From the NCBI GenBank assembly GCA_023664775.1, contig JAMPEW010000016.1, positions 1-59,378 of the forward strand: a stretch of DNA of 59,378 nucleotides, given 5' to 3'. The translations under genes were made by a program, and so were the position numbers. Positions 19,231 to 27,311 of the stretch are shown here, piece after piece; the stretch's first letter is position 1, and every line of letters starts with the position of its first letter. The notes under the pieces are model-generated. The model was not told the origin of the DNA. It made no database searches and saw only the letters and a list, made by a program, of their open reading frames with translations. The DNA is from Clostridium sp. (GTDB taxonomy: Bacteria; Bacillota; Clostridia; Lachnospirales; Lachnospiraceae).

Positions 19231-20418
19231 ATGAACAAAAGAGCTTTGCTGGTTGCAAATTCCGCATCCATGATTGACCACTTTAATCGGGACAACCTTG
19301 CCATTCTAAAATCATTAAATTACGAAATTACCGTTGCCGCTGACTTTCAGCATGGAAACTCAAGTCCGAAGGAACGCATCAATGAATTTAAGACGGAGCT
19401 GCTTGAACAGGGAATCGAGGTGCTGCCCCTTTCCATTCCAAGAAGCATTACCCATATTCCTGCAATGTTCAAATCCATTTCAAAATTAAAAAAACATATT
19501 GCAGAGCATCCGTATGAAATCATCCATACGCAAACGCCCTTTGGCGGCGTTGTGGGCAGGCTTGCGGCAAAGAAAGCCCGAAAGAAGAATAAAACCAAGG
19601 TCATCTATTTTGTTCATGGCTTTCACTTTTTTAAGGGCGCCTCAGTAAAAAATCATATTATATATTACAACATTGAAAAATACCTTTCCCATTATACAGA
19701 CTGCCTAATCACATTAAACCACGAGGATTATGCTGCCGCATGTAATAAATTTAAGCATCCCAACGTCAAATACGTGCCGGGAATAGGCGTTGATACGGAT
19801 ATGATTTATAATATGCAGGTGGATAAGACTGCAAAATGCAAAAGTCTCGGAATACCAACTGACAAAAAAATCATTTTAACAGTTGCCGAGCTTATTCCAC
19901 GCAAAAATTTAGAGGGAACCATACGTGCATTTGCGGGAATTACCAAGCAGGACAGCGTATTGGTTATATGCGGCAAGGGTCACCTTGCAGAGCAATTAAA
20001 GAAACTAGCGATGGAGCTTCATATTGCAGACAGAGTGTTTTTTGCCGGCTACAGAACGGATATACTTGACATATATCATATTGCGGACATTTTTTTGTTT
20101 ACAAGCTTTCAGGAGGGGCTTCCTGTAGGTGTTATGCAGGCAATGGCGGCGGGGCTTCCCATAATTGCCTCCGACATACGTGGAAACCGGGATTTGCTCG
20201 GTGCAGGCTGTGACACATTATCCTCTGATTATCTTATTGATGTAAATGACATAAAAGCATTTACGAATAGGCTTGATTATCTGCTAGCAAATCCCGACAT
20301 AAGAAATTCCCTCGGCAGTGAAAACACAAAACGGTGCAGGGAGCTTTTTGATATTTCAATTGTTCATAAGGAAATGTCAGCTATTTATAGGGAGCTTGCT
20401 TCCGGGGAAGAAGCGTAA
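19231..20418 (+). CDS. Glycosyltransferase family 4 (EpsD/Cps-type)
   Basis: A 395-residue GT-B-fold enzyme. The N-terminal acceptor domain starts NKRALLVANSASMIDHFNRDN. The C-terminal donor domain has TVAELIPRKNLEGTIRAFA, VICGKGHLAEQL and the family signature FLFTSFQEGLPVGVMQAMAAG, where the Glu binds the nucleotide sugar. It transfers a sugar from a nucleotide donor to a lipid-linked or polysaccharide acceptor at the inner membrane face. It is the first gene of a three-glycosyltransferase cluster, with GGAGGATAAT before the ATG. The sugar cannot be deduced. Confidence 0.93.
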   Translation: MNKRALLVANSASMIDHFNRDNLAILKSLNYEITVAADFQHGNSSPKERINEFKTELLEQGIEVLPLSIPRSITHIPAMFKSISKLKKHIAEHPYEIIHTQTPFGGVVGRLAAKKARKKNKTKVIYFVHGFHFFKGASVKNHIIYYNIEKYLSHYTDCLITLNHEDYAAACNKFKHPNVKYVPGIGVDTDMIYNMQVDKTAKCKSLGIPTDKKIILTVAELIPRKNLEGTIRAFAGITKQDSVLVICGKGHLAEQLKKLAMELHIADRVFFAGYRTDILDIYHIADIFLFTSFQEGLPVGVMQAMAAGLPIIASDIRGNRDLLGAGCDTLSSDYLIDVNDIKAFTNRLDYLLANPDIRNSLGSENTKRCRELFDISIVHKEMSAIYRELASGEEA

Positions 20419-20428
20419 GCCATGGTTG

Positions 20429-20628
20429 TGTCAAGTTTTCTATGAAAACTTGACATGTAGTATGTTTGGTGACAAAGTCGCTGAGACTATATGTCAGCCC
20501 ATGGGTTCTCGATTTACAAAGTAATTCGAAATATCTATCAGGCACATACAGTATGGCTATGCTGATATGGTTCCCGATTTACAAGGTAAATCGGAACATA
20601 TGCTGAAAGCAAATTTGGAATGGGCTGA
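20429..20628. other. Hairpin-rich intergenic segment in the glycosyltransferase cluster
   Basis: Several inverted repeats follow one another. There is a 12-bp perfect stem, TGTCAAGTTTTC and GAAAACTTGACA (20429-20455). A small nested pair lies at 20471-20495. TCGATTTAC/GTAATTCGA is at 20509-20529, and CCGATTTAC/GTAAATCGG at 20574-20594 (extended by GTT/AAC). The last two share the same sequence, so they are repeats. A 9-bp closing pair, TCAGCCCAT (20494-20502) and ATGGGCTGA (20620-20628), encloses them. It could be a structured RNA in the leader of the next gene, an invertible DNA segment or a miniature repeat element. It matches no RNA family I recognise. Confidence 0.6.
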
Positions 20629-20651
20629 TGTTAAAGATAGGAGGATTTTTT

Positions 20652-21575
20652 ATGAAGCCTAAGGTTTATGTTATGATGTCAACCTATGACGGTGAAAAAT
20701 ATATAAGCGAACAGCTTGACAGCATTCTTGCCCAAAAGCATGTTGAAGTATGCCTTGCTATCCGTGATGACGGCTCGCATGACAATACACCGGAAATTCT
20801 TAACACATACGAAAGAAAATACAAAAATATCAATGTATCCTACGGCAAAAACATCGGATATGCCGATAGCTTTTGGACGCTGCTTTTACTGTCCCCTGAT
20901 GATTACGACTACTATGCCTTTGCTGATCAGGACGATGTTTGGGAAGAAAATAAGCTTGCCGCCGGAATACAGGCATTAAAATCCAGCGGCACTCATACGC
21001 TTAAGCTTTATGCTTCTGCCCTGAATGTCACGGACGAAAATTTGAATTTTCAATATACAAATGAATTCAAAGGACTTCGGGCAGCATTCGGCAGCGCTGT
21101 AACACGCCCAAGGCTGTCAGGCTGTACCATGATATTTAATGCCCCGCTCCTTTCAATTTGTAAGAAAATGGACCGGCGCAAGGAAAACGGAAGGTGTATC
21201 AGCCATGACGCATTGGTTTACATAAGTTTTCTTGCATGTGGCGGCCGGCTGACATTTTCCCGAAAAAGCTATATTCATTTAAGACGTCATCCCGAAACGG
21301 TAACCGGTCATGGAAAAAGCATTTTAAAAAGAGTGTCAAGCGTTCTTGATATTTTTACGGCAAGAAAAAACGAAGCGCTAAAGCAAATTACATTTATTTA
21401 TGAAAGCATTAACGACTGCATGACAGAGGAAACAAAACGTCTGTGCAGGGACGTTATCAATTATAGAAGTTCTTTACGCTCCACATTGAAGCTATGCTTC
21501 GACAGGCGCATAAAATGCGGACTTTTCAGTGTGGATGCAACAAACCTTTTTGCCATTTTATTTCACTGCTATTAA
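20652..21575 (+). CDS. Glycosyltransferase family 2
   Basis: The ATG at 20652 follows AGGAGGATTTTTT, giving 307 residues. The GT-A fold is shown by VYVMMSTYDGEKYISEQLDS at the N-terminus, RDDGSHDNTPEIL near residue 38 and the metal-binding ADQDDVWEENK near residue 85. This layout is typical of rhamnosyl- or galactosyl-type transferases in polysaccharide clusters. No membrane segment is visible, so it is peripheral. It is preceded by the hairpin-rich segment and followed 21 bases later by another GT2. The donor and acceptor are unknown. Confidence 0.92.
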   Translation: MKPKVYVMMSTYDGEKYISEQLDSILAQKHVEVCLAIRDDGSHDNTPEILNTYERKYKNINVSYGKNIGYADSFWTLLLLSPDDYDYYAFADQDDVWEENKLAAGIQALKSSGTHTLKLYASALNVTDENLNFQYTNEFKGLRAAFGSAVTRPRLSGCTMIFNAPLLSICKKMDRRKENGRCISHDALVYISFLACGGRLTFSRKSYIHLRRHPETVTGHGKSILKRVSSVLDIFTARKNEALKQITFIYESINDCMTEETKRLCRDVINYRSSLRSTLKLCFDRRIKCGLFSVDATNLFAILFHCY

Positions 21576-21596
21576 ATTTACGGTTAGGAGCAAAAA

Positions 21597-22451
21597 ATGA
21601 AAGATTTAACTGCCGCCGGCATTGTGCTGTATAATCCGGACACGAACAGAATGAAGGAAAACATAAATGCCATAATCAATCAGGTTGATTATGTGATTCT
21701 TGTTGACAACGGCTCTAAAAATAAATCAGATATAGAAGCTGTCATTTCCCATAGCTTCCATAACTCTGACAAGCTTATTATAAGGTTCAGTGAAAAAAAC
21801 AACGGTATTGCATGGGCGCTTAACCAAATTTTCAGGCTTGCCGAGGAACAAAGCATTACATGGGTTCTGACATTAGATCAGGATTCTGTCTGCCCGTCAG
21901 ATATGATAGAACGCTACATAAACGATTCCGCTTCCACAGACAAAAGCAAAATCGGCATACTCTGCCCTACAATCGTGGACAAAAATGCAGGCGTCATTGA
22001 AGGAGACATTCATAAAACCGAAGCCATAAAACGCTGCATAACCTCCGGCTCCTTCACATCCCTTGCAGCATGGAAGCAGCTAGGCGGCTTTGATGAAAAA
22101 ATGTTTATTGACGGCGTGGACTTTGATTTCTGTGACCGTCTGCGAATGCATGGCTATAAAATTATCCGAATAGGCTCTATTTGTCTTACCCACGAGCTTG
22201 GCAAAATTACATCCCACCGTTTTCTTTTTAAAACGGTAACGGTACAAAACCATTCCGCCCTGCGCAAATATTATATTGTGCGCAACCGTTTTTATCTTTC
22301 AAGAAAAGAGAAACAGCCTTTCGCAGTCGTAACCTCCTTTTTCTTCGTAATAAAATTTTCAGCTACGATTATTCTGTTTGAAAAAAACAGACGTAAAAAG
22401 CTTAAAGCTGTGTTTCGCGGAATGTGTGACGGTCTTAAATTACGGTCTTAA
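21597..22451 (+). CDS. Glycosyltransferase family 2, rhamnosyltransferase-like
   Basis: A 284-residue GT-A enzyme resembling RfbF-type rhamnosyltransferases. The N-terminal AAGIVLYNPDTNRMKENINAI, then LVDNGSKN and WVLTLDQDSVCP (the DxD-like metal site) are typical. FIDGVDFDFCDRLRMHGYKI is the usual acceptor-side signature. A hydrophobic patch near the C-terminus (FAVVTSFFFVIKFSATIIL) may rest on the membrane. It is the third and last gene of the cluster, followed by a tRNA with its own promoter. The sugar specificity is inferred from family resemblance only. Confidence 0.9.
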   Translation: MKDLTAAGIVLYNPDTNRMKENINAIINQVDYVILVDNGSKNKSDIEAVISHSFHNSDKLIIRFSEKNNGIAWALNQIFRLAEEQSITWVLTLDQDSVCPSDMIERYINDSASTDKSKIGILCPTIVDKNAGVIEGDIHKTEAIKRCITSGSFTSLAAWKQLGGFDEKMFIDGVDFDFCDRLRMHGYKIIRIGSICLTHELGKITSHRFLFKTVTVQNHSALRKYYIVRNRFYLSRKEKQPFAVVTSFFFVIKFSATIILFEKNRRKKLKAVFRGMCDGLKLRS

Positions 22452-22467
22452 ATTATAAAATAATTTC

Positions 22468-22496
22468 TTGACATAGCAATACAAATAAAGTATTAT
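22468..22496 (+). promoter_or_regulatory. tRNA-Thr promoter
   Basis: A consensus-quality TTGACA and TATTAT with 17-base spacing, ending 27 bases before the tRNA. Confidence 0.85.
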
Positions 22497-22523
22497 CTTG
22501 TCTGTAATTACATGAATTACTTT

Positions 22524-22596
22524 GCTGTTGTGGCACAGTCGGTAGCGCACATCATTGGTAGTGATGAGGTCACGGGTTCGATTCCCGTCAACAGCT
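22524..22596 (+). tRNA. tRNA-Thr (anticodon GGU)
   Basis: A 73-base tRNA. The acceptor stem is GCTGTTG with CAACAGC and discriminator T. The anticodon arm is CATCA, loop TTGGTAG, TGATG, giving anticodon GGT for Thr ACC/ACU. The T arm is ACGGG, loop TTCGATT, CCCGT. The D arm reads GCAC and GCGC and so contains one A-C mismatch (positions 12 and 23). CCA is not encoded. A consensus promoter lies upstream and a hairpin terminator downstream. Confidence 0.95.
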
Positions 22597-22609
22597 TTTT
22601 GAAACCATT

Positions 22610-22655
22610 AAAAAATAGCCGTTTACCTCTAGCAAAAAGTCAACGGCTATTTTTT
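22610..22655 (+). terminator. Terminator after tRNA-Thr
   Basis: AAAAAATAGCCGTT pairs with AACGGCTATTTTTT around an 18-base loop, and the distal arm ends in a T-run. It starts 14 bases beyond the tRNA. Confidence 0.85.
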
Positions 22656-22764
22656 AGTCTAACACAAGCCAGAGGAGGCGAAGTGCCTCGCCTGTCCGTC
22701 CGTCTTGATAATTACATTATATACTTTGGCTTTCTTATTTGTCATGTTTTTGCACCTATTAAAA

Positions 22765-22792
22765 ACCGTCCCCTGCGTCAACAGGAAACGGT
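22765..22792. other. Small hairpin upstream of the Bro-N gene
   Basis: ACCGT, CC, CCTG, six-base loop, CAGG, AA, ACGGT forms an interrupted stem. It lies between the tRNA terminator and the Bro-N gene. The role is unknown, with no T-run after it. Confidence 0.35.
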
Positions 22793-22816
22793 AAGCAACT
22801 ATACAGAACCAAGGCT

Positions 22817-22832
22817 ATGATACATAGCCCTA
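22817..22832. repeat. Short direct repeat flanking the Bro-N gene, left copy
   Basis: ATGATACATAGCCCTA recurs as ATGATACATAAGCCCTA at 23810-23825 with a single inserted A. The two copies bracket the Bro-N gene, as a target duplication or recombination site would. Confidence 0.45.
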
Positions 22833-23755
22833 AAAGGGGGATGATTGTTTTCTTTTTCTTTGAATATGATGATGATACCAATACTACTGTTCCGGTTGAG
22901 GTATCTGATACATCATCATTTAATGAACAGGAACTTGAATTTTTTTATGATACGCATGTACGTAAAGTATGGCACAAACAACAGAGTGAATGGTATCTTT
23001 CTATTGTTGATGTGGTTCAGGTGCTTACAGACAGTGTTGCTCCAAAAAAATATTGGAGTAAACTAAAAACACAACTTGAAGCAGAAGGATTGCAAACGTC
23101 TACGATTAGTAGACGTTTGAAAATGAAAGCTCAAGACGGCAAAATGCGTCTCACAGACTGTGCAGACACAGAACAAATCCTTCGTATCATTCAATCCATT
23201 CCATCTAAAAAAGCCGAACCATTTAAACAATGGCTTGCCATGGTTGGCAAAGAGCGTTTAGATGAAATTGCCGACCCTGAGCTTGCAATGGAGCGTGCTG
23301 TTCGTGAATATAAAGCTAAAGGGTATAGCGATGCATGGATTACCCAACGATTACGTTCCATTGAAGTACGCAAGGAAATGACAGACGAATGGAATCGTGC
23401 CGGCATCACCGACAGTAAACAGTATGCAATTCTCACTGATATTCTTACTGCTGCGTGGTCTGGCAAGAAAGTCCGTGAGTACAAAGAGCTTAAAGGGCTA
23501 CATAAAGAGAATTTAAGAGATAATATGACAAATACCGAATTGGTTTTAAACCAGCTTGCGGAAATATCAACTACAGAAATTTCCAAGGTTGCCAATCCTA
23601 AAGACATGAATCAGACTATAAAAGTGACACAACAGGGTGGAAACATTGCCAAGGAGGCAAGGGAAAATCTTGAACGGCAAATAGGACACAGTGTATTATC
23701 TCCGTTAAATGCACAAGCACCTAAATTGCTTGATGATAATAATACAAAAAAATAA
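22817..23755 (+). CDS. Bro-N domain (antirepressor/DinD-like) protein
   Basis: A 312-residue protein with an N-terminal Bro-N domain (about residues 40-150: VRKVWHKQQSEWYLSIVDVV, then KYWSKLKTQLEAEG and KMRLTDCADTEQILRIIQSI). Bro-N is a DNA-binding domain of phage antirepressors and of the DNA-damage-induced DinD group. The C-terminal half (AVREYKAKGYSDAWITQRLRSIEVRKEMTDEW) is shared with stand-alone bacterial homologues. The start is uncertain: the first ATG lies inside a direct repeat, and the ATG at 22841 directly abuts AAGGGGG. It sits next to a tRNA and is bracketed by a direct repeat, so it was probably acquired. Confidence 0.85.
   Translation: MIHSPKRGMIVFFFFEYDDDTNTTVPVEVSDTSSFNEQELEFFYDTHVRKVWHKQQSEWYLSIVDVVQVLTDSVAPKKYWSKLKTQLEAEGLQTSTISRRLKMKAQDGKMRLTDCADTEQILRIIQSIPSKKAEPFKQWLAMVGKERLDEIADPELAMERAVREYKAKGYSDAWITQRLRSIEVRKEMTDEWNRAGITDSKQYAILTDILTAAWSGKKVREYKELKGLHKENLRDNMTNTELVLNQLAEISTTEISKVANPKDMNQTIKVTQQGGNIAKEARENLERQIGHSVLSPLNAQAPKLLDDNNTKK
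23093..23119. other. Perfect 11-bp inverted repeat inside the Bro-N gene
   Basis: CAAACGTCTAC, GATTA, GTAGACGTTTG. It is in the DNA-binding-domain coding region and could be an internal operator, a hairpin in the mRNA or chance. Confidence 0.5.
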
Positions 23756-23756
23756 A

Positions 23757-23785
23757 ATATGCCCCCTGCAATGCAGGGAGCATAT
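23757..23785. terminator. Hairpin between Bro-N gene and histidine kinase, probably bidirectional
   Basis: ATATGC, C, CCCTGC, loop AAT, GCAGGG, A, GCATAT. On the minus strand it is followed by a T-rich run, so it could end the kinase transcript. On the plus strand it lies 2 bases past the Bro-N stop. Confidence 0.7.
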
Positions 23786-23809
23786 AGCTTACTGACGCAC
23801 CAAAGCGAC

Positions 23810-23825
23810 ATGATACATAAGCCCT
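23810..23825. repeat. Short direct repeat flanking the Bro-N gene, right copy
   Basis: Copy of the repeat at 22817-22832 with one extra A (16 of 17 positions shared). A shorter form, ATGATACATAA, also occurs near 57711, so the core may simply be common in this genome. Confidence 0.45.
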
Positions 23826-23920
23826 ACGCAAGCATATTGCATCATAATCTCCTTGTTTTTTAATCAGAGTATTTTTATATCCTGAATCAGCCTTTTTCCT
23901 TTGTCTAACGCTCTTATAAA

Positions 23921-26900
23921 TCACTCATTCAGCCACTTGTTTAAGGTTGCAACCACCTGCTTGATATCCAACGGCTTTGCAATATGGTGATTCATGCCTG
24001 CCCTCATCGCAAACCGCACATCCTCTGCAAATGCATTTGCCGTCAGTGCTATAATCGGAATGTTCTTCAAATCCTCCCTGTCCTCCTTGGCTCTTATCTG
24101 TCTTGATGCCTCATAACCATCCATAACAGGCATTTGAATATCCATAAATACAAGGTCATAGTGCCCCTGCTCCGTCTCCGTAAGCTCCGTTACCGCTTCC
24201 TGTCCATCCCAGACATGCTTCACCTCAAGCCCCATGCTCTCCAATATTTCTTTTGCTATTTCCGCATTGATTTCATTGTCCTCAACAAGCAGAATTCTCT
24301 TGCCGTCAAATCTTGCCTCACCCACAATTTCCTTGTAGTTGCTGCCTTCCCCGTCTCCATTCACAAGTCTCCGGAACAAATACGACAGCCTTGATTTAAA
24401 TACAGGCTTGCTTATAAAACCGCTGACGCCTGCCTGCTTTGCCTTTTCCTCAATTTCCGACCAGTCATATGCCGACTGGATGATAACTGCAATGTCATCC
24501 CCTGCAATCCTGCGTATTTCCCCTACTGCCTCAACACCATCCATTTCAGGCATTTTCCAGTCAAGTATGACGGCAAAATAATCCTTTCCTGCGTCATGTG
24601 TCTCTTTTACCTTTTCGACTGCCGCCTGACCGCTAAGCACCCATTCACTATCAATGCCAAGCTCATCCAAAATCATGCATGTACTTTCACAGGCGTCCTT
24701 GCTGTCATCAACCACAAGCACAGGTGCCTTCACATACTCTTTAAAGGATATCGTATGGTCATCCTGCAGCTGTAGGTAAATTGTGACGATAAAGGTTGAA
24801 CCCTTGCCCTGCTCGCTTTCAACCTTTATGTCTCCTCCCATCATGCGGACAATGTTTAATACGATGGAAAGTCCAAGTCCCGTTCCCTGTATATTATTGC
24901 CTTTTGTATCATTTTCCCGTGAAAATGGATCAAAAACATGCTCAAGAAAATCCTTTGACATGCCGATGCCGTTATCCTCAAAAATAAATTCATAGCATCC
25001 CACATTGCTTTGGTTTGTCACCTTTTCCGTAACATACAGGTTGATTTTTCCACCCGATGGCGTATATTTGATTGCATTGCCCATAATGTTGAGAAATACC
25101 TGCTCAATATGCAGGCTGTCGCCTATCACATCATCATGCTGTATATCCTTTATATACACCTTCATTTCATGATCCTTCGCCTCAATCTGCGGCTGGATAA
25201 TATTCAGCATGTTATCAATCAGCTCCTGCAGGCTGAATTCCTCCTCCGCAAGTTCCATTTTGCCCGATTCTATCTTACTCATGTCAAGCACCTCATTAAT
25301 CAGGGTAAGCAGATGCTTGCCTGACGAGGTAATTTTGTCAAGGCAGTCCTTGACACGCATTTTGTCGTCAATGTGGGCTGACGCAATTGATGTCATTCCT
25401 ATAATTGCATTCATCGGAGTACGGATATCATGGCTCATGCGCGACAGGAAATTTGACTTTGCCTGATTGGCACTGCTTGCTGCCTCATATGCCTCCCTGA
25501 GTGCAACCTGTGCCATCTTTTCCCTGTCATAGGATTTTTCAAGCATTTCCCAATCCCGCCTTGCACGTATTCTATACATGGCGAAAAACAAAATGAGCAG
25601 CAAAATGAAACCAATTGCCAACGCCAAAACAAGCACAATATGGTCAGTCAGAAAATCCTGCACCGTATATTTTCCCTCAACATAGGAATTTCTCACAATC
25701 GAGTCTCTGATTAATGCATCATCTATATTATTGATACCTTTATTTAAAATGGCATACAATGTGCTGCTTCCCCGGTTTACGGCAAAGCAGAACTCCATAA
25801 CCTCCTCCATTTCTGCCACATGTAAGTTTGCAAACTCATCATGTGCATTCATGTATCTGTGGATAACATCGCTGTTTACAAGCATACAGTCCACTTCACC
25901 CTTTTGAATTGCCAAAAGACAATCCTCCCAGCTTTGGTACATTTTCTGCTCCGTATCAGGATAATTTATGGACAGATAAAATGACTGCTGCGGACTTCCA
26001 TTATAAACCGCTGCACGGTCATAAATATCCTTGCTGTAATCTCCCTGATACACAACACTCATGTGTGTACTCACAATTGAAATTGTCTGGATATAGCCTT
26101 GGGTTTCCGAGTACCATAGGTCACCAAAGGTTGGAAATATCATATCAAGCTCTCCAGCCTTTAACGCCTGTATCATAGCGTCATAATCATCATAGCATAT
26201 ACTTGTAAAGGTAACGCCCATATAGTCAGATAAATCCCCTAAAAGCTCAGGAAGGATTCCCAGCAGTTCGCCGTTTTTTTCGTCCTGATCGCAAAATGGC
26301 ATATACTCATTCAAATAGCCTACCCTTATCTCACCATGCTCCCCAAGCCACGCCTTTTCTTTGGCATTCAGGTCTCTTTGTACCGTGCCTCTGTTATAAT
26401 ACTTATCCTCCAGCCTTGAAACATAAAACGGAAAATCAGACGATATTTCCCTCTGTGCCACATTCAGCTCCTGCAGAATATCCTTACGGTTTTTATTGAC
26501 GGCAAAATAGTAATCATATGTGCCGACATTAAACAGCTTCCTGTAGCCCTCCATTCTGTCATTTTCCACAGTGACAATACAATCCAGCTCACCGTTTTCA
26601 ATTGCCTGCTTCCGTTCCTCCAATTCGTCATATGGGATAGCTTCACATGTAATATTGTTTTCCTCGGCAAACTCTTCTACAAACCTTGCCATATATGTAT
26701 TACTCTTTATGCCGATGCGTTTTCCGTCCAATGCAGAAGGACCATCTGCCATGTCTATGGCACTGTCATCGGGAACATATATATAATATGTTTCTCCACC
26801 CATTGCGTACTCGGAAAACAGCATGGAAGCCTCCCTTCCTGCGTCCTTTGTAACCATTGCCATAATGTCAACTTCACCGTTTAGAAGCTTCTGGTATGTC

Positions 26901-27268
26901 TCATCCCATGTTCCATATTCATACTCATAAATCCAGCCCGTATATTTTGCGATTTCCTGATAGTATTCATATGCGTAGCCCTGCTTTCTCTCGTTATCAC
27001 CGCCAGCCTGCTCAGCGTTATCATGGTAATAACCGACACGCACGATTTTACCTTCCGTGTCTGTTTCATCTCCCTTAGAATCCTCTGGCATTACAGGTTC
27101 TGCTGCCCGGACCTTAGCAGGTTCCACAGGAATGTACCAACCAAAAATGTGATTTCCTGTTAAAGAAGAATAGGTGCACACCACCATACAAAGGGCAAAC
27201 AATACACAAATTATTTTTGTATGGATACTTTTTTTTATTTTTCTTTTTTTAAGCTTATGCATTTTCAT
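23921..27268 (-). CDS. Hybrid sensor histidine kinase with two solute-binding domains
   Basis: An 1,115-residue membrane kinase of the EvgS/BvgS type. Order: N-terminal membrane anchor; two tandem SBP_bac_3-like extracytoplasmic domains (about 50-290 and 305-535, the second starting RVGYLNEYMPFCD); a membrane helix near 550-575; HisKA with the phospho-acceptor His in MSHDIRTPMNAI near residue 612; HATPase (DNGIGMS and GTGLGLSIV); and two receiver domains with Asp in ILDWKMPEMDG near 902 and in FMDIQMPVMDG near 1041. It probably senses a small ligand such as an amino acid outside the cell. No separate DNA-binding regulator is adjacent. GGAGGACTGA precedes the ATG. Confidence 0.95.
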   Translation of the reverse strand: MKMHKLKKRKIKKSIHTKIICVLFALCMVVCTYSSLTGNHIFGWYIPVEPAKVRAAEPVMPEDSKGDETDTEGKIVRVGYYHDNAEQAGGDNERKQGYAYEYYQEIAKYTGWIYEYEYGTWDETYQKLLNGEVDIMAMVTKDAGREASMLFSEYAMGGETYYIYVPDDSAIDMADGPSALDGKRIGIKSNTYMARFVEEFAEENNITCEAIPYDELEERKQAIENGELDCIVTVENDRMEGYRKLFNVGTYDYYFAVNKNRKDILQELNVAQREISSDFPFYVSRLEDKYYNRGTVQRDLNAKEKAWLGEHGEIRVGYLNEYMPFCDQDEKNGELLGILPELLGDLSDYMGVTFTSICYDDYDAMIQALKAGELDMIFPTFGDLWYSETQGYIQTISIVSTHMSVVYQGDYSKDIYDRAAVYNGSPQQSFYLSINYPDTEQKMYQSWEDCLLAIQKGEVDCMLVNSDVIHRYMNAHDEFANLHVAEMEEVMEFCFAVNRGSSTLYAILNKGINNIDDALIRDSIVRNSYVEGKYTVQDFLTDHIVLVLALAIGFILLLILFFAMYRIRARRDWEMLEKSYDREKMAQVALREAYEAASSANQAKSNFLSRMSHDIRTPMNAIIGMTSIASAHIDDKMRVKDCLDKITSSGKHLLTLINEVLDMSKIESGKMELAEEEFSLQELIDNMLNIIQPQIEAKDHEMKVYIKDIQHDDVIGDSLHIEQVFLNIMGNAIKYTPSGGKINLYVTEKVTNQSNVGCYEFIFEDNGIGMSKDFLEHVFDPFSRENDTKGNNIQGTGLGLSIVLNIVRMMGGDIKVESEQGKGSTFIVTIYLQLQDDHTISFKEYVKAPVLVVDDSKDACESTCMILDELGIDSEWVLSGQAAVEKVKETHDAGKDYFAVILDWKMPEMDGVEAVGEIRRIAGDDIAVIIQSAYDWSEIEEKAKQAGVSGFISKPVFKSRLSYLFRRLVNGDGEGSNYKEIVGEARFDGKRILLVEDNEINAEIAKEILESMGLEVKHVWDGQEAVTELTETEQGHYDLVFMDIQMPVMDGYEASRQIRAKEDREDLKNIPIIALTANAFAEDVRFAMRAGMNHHIAKPLDIKQVVATLNKWLNE

Positions 27269-27311
27269 TCAGTCCTCCTTTACCAGTCAAATAGCACTTA
27301 CCGTCAATCAA

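Noticed and set aside
22512-22820. Plus-strand frame of 102 codons
   Set aside because: It runs through the tRNA-Thr gene and its terminator and has no ribosome site.
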